In this document: in pieces, positions 11,534-22,500 of the stretch
How the letters are laid out: each line of letters starts with the position of its first letter
Position numbering within the stretch: position 1 is the first letter of the stretch
Assembly (NCBI GenBank): GCA_009801015.1
Contig: VHZZ01000293.1
Coordinates: 104,786-135,733, forward strand
Direction: 5' to 3'
DNA from: Silene noctiflora
Taxonomy: Eukaryota > Streptophyta > Magnoliopsida > Caryophyllales > Caryophyllaceae
DNA length: 30,948 nt
The notes under the pieces: generated by a model
Told to the model about the DNA's origin: nothing
Database searches by the model: none
The model's input: the letters and a program-made list of their open reading frames with translations, nothing else
Program-made: the position numbers and the translations under genes

Positions 11534-12473
11534 CATAATGTTAAAAAAAAATCCTTTAGTGTCATCCCACTTGAGGGTGCAAGACAAATTTTTTGCCTTT
11601 TTTTTTCCATGTATCTTGCTTTTGTCTTATTCTTAGTACTCTTTGACCCGTCTTAAAGTTAAAACGGATATATTCGTATGTGTTATCAATAGGAAAGTAG
11701 AAATTTTATCCTGAATTGAAGACTTGAAGTTATCAATGTGATTTAGAGTCATAAGCGTGGATACACTTGTTCAACTCGCTTAAACTCAACTTTATATGAT
11801 TTTGAAAATGATAAAACAAAGTAAACCAAGCACTTGAATACATTGTTAAAGTAGAGACGAAAAATGGTAGCAAGGGCGGATTCAGGGTCAGGCTTGGCAT
11901 GGTTCGACCTTTGTCACACGTCGATTCAGAGCTTGAGTTGCTTGGACCGGCTTGTCGCGGATTAACCCTACCTAAACCAAGTCTTCTTGGAATATTCAAT
12001 TGATTTTTTAAAAACAATTCTCAATAAACTAAAGAGTTCATAAAAATTATAGGTGAAATGAATAATTATTCAAGTGACTAATGTATTTTTCAGTTCTCTT
12101 ATGAATAATTTTTAATTATGAAAGCGCTCAATATTTTTAACGGCGTATATTATGATTAAGCTTTCTTCATATTGTTTTATAAAATCACTGTCATTGCAAA
12201 TGTTGCATGATCATTTGTTTTTTAATTATTTATAAGTTTATAAGTAAGGATTATGAAATAAGGTTTGAAAGGCACGGGAAAGGGAAAAAAAATAGAGGAA
12301 AGTAGTGCGTGAGGTGGAGTATGTGAATCAGTGAATGTGAGCATGAATCCATGATACAAAAAAAGTGGAAAGAATCACGAGGATTATGAGCTCAACCCCC
12401 ACCCATCTATGCGTAAGCACCCAGCTGGCCTCGACCTACATTTCACCTCTTATACAATACTATCACTTGGTCG
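11534..12473. other. Intergenic, mostly unassigned
   Basis: AT-rich, with no supported gene. At 11644-11672 (gacccgtcttaaagttaaaa) there is a fragment related to the MITE at 12474-12603. A poly-A run at 11543 and poly-T at 11599 are unremarkable. Together with 10530-11055 this forms the probable upstream region of the PIRL gene. Confidence 0.4.
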
Positions 12474-12603
12474 GTACTATCCGTTTTAAGCTTAAAACGA
12501 GTCAAATATTACTCTAGATGAGTTTATAAGACAAACCTTTTAGCTTTTGTAATACACTATGTTATTGTCTTATTTAACCCATCTTTAACTTAAGAGGAAT
12601 AGT
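12474..12603. mobile_element. Degenerate small MITE (130 bp)
   Basis: The left arm ACTATCCGTTTTAAGCTTAA and the reverse complement of the right arm ACTATTCCTCTTAAGTTAAA align over ~36 bases at roughly 70%, continuing to GAGTCAAATA / GGGTTAAATAAG. The left arm contains a perfect 16-base palindrome (GTTTTAAGCTTAAAAC, about 12482-12497). It is non-coding. A half-copy of the same family seems to lie near 11644-11672. Confidence 0.55.
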
Positions 12604-12850
12604 CCGTCTTAAATAAGAATTTGTAACTGAATATTTTCCTTTTTCTGGACAACTTAGATTACCTGTTCCAGTTCACATTTTGAGACTGATATGATAGTTC
12701 ATTGTTTTACATATTTGAGAATGATTGATCTTGCGGATCATTGATACTAGTATAATTATGGCAAAATACTGAATCTTCTAGAGCCCCTTTAATTATGAGT
12801 TTTCGTCCTGTTTCTTATTGTTTCTACAACGTGCGTCACTAATTTTTAAA

Positions 12851-13007
12851 CTTGTATAAAAACCGTCTCATATTAAAATAATGTCATCCAAAACATTAAG
12901 ACACTTGTCACTACTCTATCTCTATTGTATGAGATAATAGAAATAAAATGGAACTATTATATAAGATGTTCTCACGATAAGATTATCATGAGACCGTGTC
13001 ATACAAG
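12851..13007. mobile_element. MITE, second copy of the GACGGTCTCA family
   Basis: The left end CTTGTATAAAAACCGTCTCA and the reverse complement of the right end CTTGTATGACACGGTCTCAT form imperfect terminal inverted repeats. The element is 157 bp and non-coding. The termini match those of the copy in PIRL intron 2 (7826-7935). It lies 530 bp downstream of the MORC stop codon. Confidence 0.68.
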
Positions 13008-13535
13008 AAAAGAATTAGTATTTCAAGTTGAAGTATAGAATTCTGTAACCAAATAATCTGTAACAGATAAGAGTTATACAAAACTACTCCAGATCAATGA
13101 TTGTATAATCAAATTCATGCATCCATCCCTAGTCACTAGTCTCGAGTCTCGACACCGCAGTCACAACTCACAAACACAAGTTTACCATTAGCAGTACAGT
13201 GGAGCTCTTTTCAAAGTGTCCAGATTTTGAATGGAACACAAACAACTTACCAAACGGAGCCTTTCGTAGTTCAAAGTTTAATCCATTAAACCATTCCAAA
13301 AACTTAATCAAAGTAACCCTAATCCAATTGACATTAAGGCTAACTCATTGGTCTTTAAACTACTTGACAGTAGGACTAGCTCACATGTGTCCAAATATAT
13401 CAGCCAGCTCTTCAACAAAACGAACTTTCGAATTAACCTAGTTTATACACCACAGCTTCCATGCATAAGGGAGTATTTACATCACCTGTTATACGCTAAT
13501 CTTGTACAAGTACCCGTATTCATCATCAACGTGAA

Positions 13536-16500
13536 TTACTTCTTCACGCAGCCTCGTGGAGGTCCTCTTCTAAGCCTTTTATAGGAACGAGGCTCAACAT
13601 CATCCCTGGTGGTGTAGTTCGGATCATCCTCAGTACTCTTACCTGCATGAGGAGGGGAGCATGAAATCTTCTCACATACAACTAGCATGAGTCGATTTTT
13701 AAGTTAAAAACTCTCTAGGAACATCAACCAAGTTTTATCGTTCTAGAGAGATATTAGTTGGAACACAATATTTCATGCCTTACGCCTCGAGGGTAAATAG
13801 GAAGTAATTGGGAACGCACCATGTCAGCATTATTCGCATGTCTTTTCGCATGTTAGGTTGGAGGACCATGCTCCCAACAACTCTCTTCCAATGACAAAAA
13901 GTATATACATACTCCATGCCATTTCTACTGTCTACGTAAACTTGTTTTTAATTCATACTCCGTGTAACATAATTGTCCCCTTTTTAATTTAATAACTACG
14001 TCTCTTATCAAGAACTTACTCCTCCGTCTCATTGACATTTTTTTATGTCAAATGGTAATAAGAAATTTTCACCACCAATTCACCAAATCTTAAATATGAA
14101 CTTTTGTCAAATACGAAACAATCTATTAATTTAATTGTATTTTTCATTAATCTTATGAAGTATTAATTTTATCTAGTTTCAGTAATATAAAATTATGAAA
14201 TAATTTATTTTAGTACAATATTAGTGTTTGCAAATTTGAAATACACCCGGTGCATGCACATAGTATCAGCTCTCACAGTAAAAATATGTCACGATAAGTG
14301 AATACCTTCTGATACAGGGCTATCCTTGCCAATCTGAATACCCTCTTTATCATCGGAAGCCATGTCATAACTGTAACCTGATCTCTTTGTTCCTATTGTG
14401 ACTATCCCGCGATCAGGCTTTTGTTCAGGCATCTCGCATTTCCCATTGAAAGGCTTCATGTAGCAAAACCTGTCAATCAAACAAAAAAGTGAAAAAAGCA
14501 GCACCAAATAAGTTAAAAAAGATGTTCAATTCTTACAGAATACCTTGCATTATTCAACGTAGCCAAAGATTCACTATTCTTTGGCCCTGGAATATTGCAT
14601 AAGAAAATAAGTTAAGTACGCCAACCCTTTATGGGGTTGATGTACCACTGTACTCTGTAAATAGAAAGACGGTAAAAGACCTGTCTAGGGTGAAAAAGTT
14701 TTTCTTAAACCCTCAAGTTAGCAACATTGTTCAATTTATATCTTAGTCAAAAGTTATATTTGGAACTTTGGATGAATCATAAATTGGTATGCACGAATAT
14801 AGCAGTGAAAAGACTATATATTCTAACTATCGAATTTGGACAGATAGCCTACGCCAATAGAGCCCCCAATACGTAGAAAGTCAACAATAATACTGATGAA
14901 AAATATAAAAAATTAAGGTTTCAGGATTAGTCTATAGATGACAAGGAGAACATAGAATCCCAACAATTACACAGAATATGAGACTATGAGAGCATCAACA
15001 CTCAGGAACATACATATAAGATTAAAATTTTTTTTTGCAGTGTACAGACAAAACAGAAAATGCACACGTTTCTGCCCTCCTTTTAACACTTCAAAAATTT
15101 GAGGAAGAGGGGAATAGTGATAAAAGGTTTAACATGCACATAAATTTGAATGCCAATAAGAATGTATTGGTAAATACCAGTCTTTAGGCAAGTATTTGGT
15201 GTCAAAATCAGCATTTAACATTCTCCACTTCCTACACTTCTCACACTGCACCCATTCATTATCTGGCTTGTACCGGCGAGGTTTGCCTTTTTCCTGACAA
15301 GAACACCAAAAATTGTCTTTCAGAAAGTATAGCAAAGTCCTTTCCTGTCCATGAATATCATCAATTTCTTGAATAAACATAGTGTCTGAAGTAAAGCATA
15401 TTGTAGACTAATAGCTTCAAGTAAAGCATGACAATTGAGTTTGGAACCGAAACAAAAACGGCTCAACCGGATGGAAAATTTCTTGTCCAAACCCTTAACC
15501 CTTAACCGACCCATTGTTTAAAAAACGTACCTAAACTCGTGATGAAAAACCCCGAATTAAATCCACTACCTATCCATTCATGCCTAAACCCCACCCGAAT
15601 GACCAGATCCAAAATTTCTAGTCGCTGTTACACAATAACGTTTTTATTATTTTTTCTAGAGTTTTTTGTGAAAAACTACCTAATATTTACCTCATTTTCA
15701 TAAATACTACCTAAATTTTTTAATTTTGCTAGAAACAACCTAATGTTTATATCTTTTGTCAAACACTACCAAATTGAAATTAATGAGCAAAATCGACAAT
15801 CTTTTTGTCAAATTAACTAAATTTTCGAAAAACAAATCAAAATGTCAATCAAATTAGTCATCATTTCGTCCAAATTAGCCACAATCTCAGCCAAACTAAT
15901 CAAAATTGTAGTAAAAAAAATTGAAGTAACTACGTTAGTAGCTAATCAAAACCGTTGGCGGTGGTTAAGTATAGTAAATAGTGTATGTAATATGCCAAAA
16001 ATAATGTTTTTGAGTTAGAATTTTGTCTAATTTGATCGGAAATTTCAATTTGGTAGTGTTTGATAAAAGTTAAAAAATATTAGGTAGTTTCTCGCAAAAT
16101 TAAAAACTTTAGGTAGTATTTAGGAAAATGAGGTAAATATTAGGTAGTTTTTGACAAAAAACTCTTTTTTCTATTGGAAAACCGTTACTTATGTAGTATA
16201 ATAATTACTCTTTTCAGCTATTAGCAATTAGGATCGTTTTTTTTTTAAATTTGTAGCAGCTTTAAATTTGTAACAATTTTCTTGCATTAGCACAAGGCAA
16301 TACCGTTTTTTTTACATATAAAATTATTTTTGTAATTGTGGTGTAAATGTGTAATTATAGGTTGTCTTACTCCAACTCTTGACACGTGTCGGAGTGTCGG
16401 ATATGGCTATTTTGTGAGAAGCTTTCTATTTTGTGGTCTAAAGTGAAGTGTCAAAGTGTCGTGTCGGACACGATGAGTGTTAGACACGCGACACGGCACC

Positions 16501-19500
16501 TAAACGAAGTGTCGGAGTAACATAGATAATAGGCAAATTGTATCGACAATATAAGATTACAAGTCTTTAATATGATTACATGAAAGTTGATTGCAAGGAA
16601 AAAAACAATCAGATCACATTGGGCTTCATATTAAGTTTAAATATGAATTCCATTAGAGTGTAGTGGATTGGATGTGGGTTGTGAAATTGGGTTTTATTGG
16701 ATTTATTTTGAATCGTAACAAACCCGATATCCGTGGTCATCCATAGCTAGTACTATGGCCTGGTGAAGAGTTGAGTTCAAATTGACAGTTGTACACTTAT
16801 ACCTAATACCACATCAACCATTCAAAGCTCGGTACAACAACATTGAATAAAACATACTCCATGTTGTTCTAGGAGACAGGTGCCTTCTCACACGGAGCAC
16901 ATGGATTAAAAAGACAGTCGAAGCTGAAAAACTGAATAAAATACTCTCAAGACTCAAGAGTACCACATTACCACCTGAATTAGGTGCAGAAAACTTGAAA
17001 AATACCAGAAGCATACGACTCTAACAATGCAGGAAACAGAACCACTGTAACAATTTCCACGTGAGATTTGGAGAGGCAACGAGAACTATGAACACAAGGG
17101 AAAATGGACAACATACCAGCTCTATTACATCAAAAAATGTATCCCAGTATTCATCTGCCTTTTTTCCCAGCCATTCTTCAAGACAAGCATATATTTCACA
17201 ATCCTGAAACCCTTGCTTGTTGCTATGAACCCAGACACCACCATTTCCATCATCCTATGTCCCATACGAGGTAAAGAACAGTTTGTTAACATAAAAACTA
17301 ATAACCCCCATAATCAATGTTTCTAGAGGTAACAAGGAGACGCAGGTTTTAAACAGCATCGGAAGAAGGTCGAAATAAGACTTTTAAACAAGAATAAATG
17401 AAACAGATTCAGCACTTGTGCCTGTATGGTAACAAAAACATGCCTACATTATTACCAACAGGAATTACTCGATAAAAAACCTACCATCAGTTGAGTAACA
17501 TCAATAACGCCTATTACACCTCGACCCATATCAGCACTGTGAATCATACCGCCCACTCGCTTGTAAGCCTGTGCAGAAATTATGAGAACCACATGTATTT
17601 GAACAAAAAGGAATGAACGAATGTTAAGCTCAAAAATATGTCTTGTTTTTTCGAAAAGTAGTACTACAAATCTACAATATGAATTATGTTCACAACTATC
17701 AAACTCCCAGCTAAATAATGAACAACTCAGTAAAAATGTAGACATCAGCATAAAAAGGTTTTGGATGGTGATAAACATGATGAAACATTAACAATAATTA
17801 AAGAGAGGCAGAGTAGAGAGTAGATTCGGGCTCACCTCGATTAGACGACCATGCCAATACAAAAATATTCCACTGTTTCCCTCATCCAAGTCAACTTGGC
17901 TACGACCAAGAGTAAGATGCAAAGGCTTGCCCATTAAGACTTCATTTATCACATCGGTATTGTTTAAACATTTTGCTAAAGGGTGACTTTTAACCTGTTG
18001 GAAGGATAAAAATTTTACCATCACAAAGAACTTGAAGACAAAACAAGCACAAGAAAACTTGAATTTTACCTGTGAGCCTTGAACATAAAGCTTCATTCTA
18101 GGCTCTGAAAACATGACTTCTAAATAAGACCGCAGTGAATAGTCTAATGGAACCTGGATATGAACGCGGTATTAGAAAAGTAGTGATGAGTATTGACCAT
18201 CACCAGTCACTAAAAACCTCTGAAACAACATCTAGAGAACGTGAATAGACACAATTAACATGTCGTTCTGAAACACCAAAAGAATTTAAATGTGACCAAC
18301 TAAAGGGAAGACTGCAACTCGTTTTGGGAGTAACTGACCAGAATACTACGACAGCGCAAGACTAATCTAGCAGACAATATTTACAGTTAACATCGCAGCA
18401 TTAAATGATATAGGTTCCTCTCATATTTTGAAGCTATGTGCCCCTGCCACCTAGGCTAAAAAGAACAAGCTACTCCATATGTGCCTAAGTACTAGTAGGC
18501 TTAGAAAAGTTTTGCATGTCCAAATATTTGTCGTCTGACAAGTTCTGAGCATCTTGTAAGTTATCAGTTTAATCTTACCTAACAACTTTTACTTGTTTAG
18601 AATGCAGTTCAAACCCTTCCCTTACGATTCATGTACCGTTAGCGATACTATCAATCCCAGTTTTCTTGAATCTTGATCTATGTGAAAATCGCTAAAAGCC
18701 TAAAACTATACATCAATGAGTATGCCGTGGTAATAGTAAAGTAAAGCTAGTTAAAATGATACAAAAGTTAGTCTAACCTTTCGACTTGTCTGTCCAGGGC
18801 GAGTTCTAACACGTCTAGAACGAATGAGGATGTCACCTTGGTGAAAAGTACTTGCACCAGGAATGCCTGGTAACCATTCTAAACTGTAATCTGAGCCCCA
18901 TTTATCCAGATTCCAAATATAGATCTGTGTTCCTGTTCTGTGTTGGAACAGGCCTGCTTTTTCACCAATAAGATACTCATTAAATGGTGAGAACTCCTTT
19001 ATGGATTCCAGGTTGTACTTTGCTAATGCATCGGACTGTACACTTGTATCAAATTCCATGCATTGTCCATGTCTACGGTAGCTAACAATGGGTATCTCCA
19101 AGTTCTGTACCAGAGCAAGTATAAATGGTGATTTTAGAAATTATAAAAACAATTTACCCTGAAGGCCTGAGCAACAAACCCCAGTTTTCACACAAATATC
19201 ATCGAACATACTAAGTGAAACCTACAGAGTCAGTTATGTCTATTAGTAAATTATTGTAGATATTGTAGATATTATATATATTGTATGTGTGTTCACATTG
19301 TGAAATATCCTCTTGTAACTAATAATGTCCTCTGCAATCATCTCTGAAAATCTAATAACACACTACAACTGGTTAATAACAGCTGAAGTATACTAAAAGA
19401 AAAAAAAAAGTACATAACTATTAGGATATGTGATGGTTGAAATCCAATCAATATTTAATATACTAATACACCCCTTCACTCGAATGCCCTTTGGGCTTGA

Positions 19501-22500
19501 AGAGTGATCAGTGCAGAGGCTCCTCCATACCTACCATGTGCTGAAACTCACTGGTGAAATATTGGGGGCTCCCAGGATTTGAAGCCGTGATCTCTTGGTC
19601 ACATGGCTCTGATATCATGTTGAAAAGACCATCTCAACCAAAACTTAAGGTGATGGTCGAGGTCCAATCAATACTTAATATCCTAATACGGAGTAATAAC
19701 TACATGCTTTGAGACCATAATATTGTTTTCAAGCCTCACCCACAATAAGATGACATATCACATACATGAGATATGTCAGCTAAAATCAGATGGCAATGCA
19801 AAGATCAGCAATCAAGATTGTCGTCATTCTGATAAGTTATACTGTGCTAGACCACAGATATTGTGACACTAAACAGGTACAATAAACAACTCCTTTTAAT
19901 GAGTCTGAAAGGTTTCTCTGTCCCAGGCAATCCTCTCTTCTTGTAAGATTCCTAGCGTGGAGTTTAGCTTGGTCGCCCGTATGGTCCGATAAAAGCATAT
20001 AATTGAATAAAACAAAATTACAACACACGTGATGGTTGAGGTAGTTACATCTCTCCCTTCGTTTAGTGTTTGTGAAAGAAACGCAATAGAGCGGGACTGG
20101 GTTGTTTGTGTGAGCACCAAAGCATCTCTCCCGAGTCTCATTGATCCTGTCTGACAAATAAGATAAATCAATCATTAGCCATACATGAAAGCGCGCAGGC
20201 CAGAAAGTTGTTTCTCGATTCTGAAACAGACAGTAGTTAGTAAAAACAACATCCATATAACCATATAGGCCATCGCACTACCATTCATTGGTATTGCAGA
20301 CTTTGGTAAAGAACCTCATAATCCATATAGGGAGTATTCAATACTTTAATATTTTCCTTTTCGTTGGGTCAGGTAAGAAACACCAAAACTCTTGATAATA
20401 GAAAAATTTACTAGTTTACTAAACGTTGTCGGCATTTATCTCTCAACATACCCCACTTTCACTTTGTCAATCCATTCTTCATGTTAAGTACAACAATCAA
20501 AGGTGGAAATGTAAAGAAGATGACGATAACTAACAACTTCGAATCGAATGAAAAACATGGGACGAAATCAGAAATTAACAACAATTTAAAATTTCAGTCA
20601 TTAAAAGAATGATTTATTACCATAAAAACGACATAAAACTGGTGATTTAAGTATGAAAAACTTTGAACGATAACTTTGCGCTCATGTATCCGATCAAGCG
20701 AATATTTTACAAGTCGTTTCTTTCAATGAGATCTACGTCCTTACCTAGGTTTGGGCGCAGATTTTTCATGCCCCAATCACGGTTTGGACGTAAAACATCC
20801 ACATATGAGCTAGGCAAGGACGTGGATGTTTCACGTTCAATCCACGTCCTAACCTAGGCGGTGATGTACTTCTCGTCTAGAGTCTCTAGACAAGCGGCTT
20901 GATAATAAAAGTTGCCCCAATCGGGCTGCTGAGTGCAAAGTTAGTCATTCAGAGTTTTTCACTCTTAATCACTAATTTCTAGTTTTCAATTGTTCATAAA
21001 CAATTGTTGTTGTTGTTAATTTCCGTATTCATTGTTAGTTTACTTTCAATTTCTTGAAAATAAGTTGCTTCTTTTTTTCGTTTTGATTCAAAGTTGTTAT
21101 TGTTAATTTCTTCTTTATTCTAATTTTTCCGAATTTCCTGTTAATTCCAGCATTTGATTGTTGTAATTACCCTATAAATCGAGAGAGGATGTAAAAGTGT
21201 GGGAAGGGTAAAGGTGGGAATATTATGAAAAAAGTCCACGATATTAGTAAAAAGCCGACGACGCATAGCACATCCCCGACTTTACTTGTTAACGACATGG
21301 TACCAAATATAGTCCCACCACTGTATCAAGCCCGCATTATAGAGGGTTATAAGGTTACCAAGACCACATTTTGAAAATATGGGCGGCATTTATGGGGCGA
21401 CAATCAAACTTAGACAGCAACGTCTGATTCCTAAAGCAAGTCAATAAGCAATACTTAGTACCATGGTTGTTCCTTCCTGTCGGAAACACATTTTTTCTTA
21501 CAAAAAAAAAAACAAAGGAAAAAAACTTGTAGTAGAAGAAAAAGAACTACATCTCAAGTTTGGACAGCAGGAGTTAACACAAAGAGAGAATGATGATTTG
21601 CAAAACTAAATATAACAGAGTACTTTGCCATTCAGATCATCCCTCCTGTTTATCCTCCACCCCTAGTACCCAAAAATATTAAGGAAAAAAAGAACTTTTA
21701 AACCTCACAAAAATCCAACTTCATTTTACCCATTAATGATGTTCCCAAAATATCTTCACAATCCCGGGGTTACTTTATGTAGTGGATATTATGAAAAGGT
21801 ACACCTTACAGGCTTACACAGTAAAGATAGCTTGGTGGTGGAAAAATTGCTCAACCAAGTTGATGAATTGGAGAAAGATTGAATAGATAATTGGTTTGTA
21901 ATCAAACAAACACCATGATTTACCTTTTAATAGATTAGGTGAGATCTGGTTCCTTAGTGCAGAGTGTGATGTAATGAAAATTAGTCTCTCCAGAACTAAA
22001 ATAGGATTTGAGGAAAGTAACATAAGTAAAAGACTGAGGGGAAAGGATAAGGTTTGCCAGTAAACTACCTTGAATCCAACACCAAACCTTCCAATACGAT
22101 CAAGATCATCCTCATCTGGTTGCTTGTGCCCAAATGAAAGCATTCTCAATATCTCTTTGTGGTTCATTCCTTCACCATCATCAACAATGGAAAGCATTGG
22201 AATCTCACAGGCAGATGTCTTGTCATATATAGTCTCAACAGCAATCTCCAGCCTGTTCCATACGTATCCAATGATGTTATACATTGCACATAGAAGGATA
22301 TGTTCGTGAAACCACAGATAAACAAGACTTGTATTTCGAGATATGAGGTGAGAAGAAAAGGCGGATAAATGGCCAAAAAGAACAGCAGCCAACCGTGACG
22401 CCTTTGCATCTCTTGAGTTGTCAACAAGCTCTGCAATCGCACCAAAAATCCAACCAGAATGAGCCTGACCAAGAGTCTTCAGATAACTGGGGTCTGCACG

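Noticed and set aside
15129..15380. 83-aa frame with a start codon carrying the CW finger as a separate small protein
   Set aside because: The part before residue EKGKP is intron; an acceptor at 15294 and donor at 15177 place the finger in the MORC gene, and two of the four cysteines are not both present without the next exon.
19603..19617. tggctctgatatca as part of a tRNA gene
   Set aside because: No cloverleaf or A/B boxes nearby; its position at the edge of a repeated LTR-like block makes it a reverse-oriented primer binding site.
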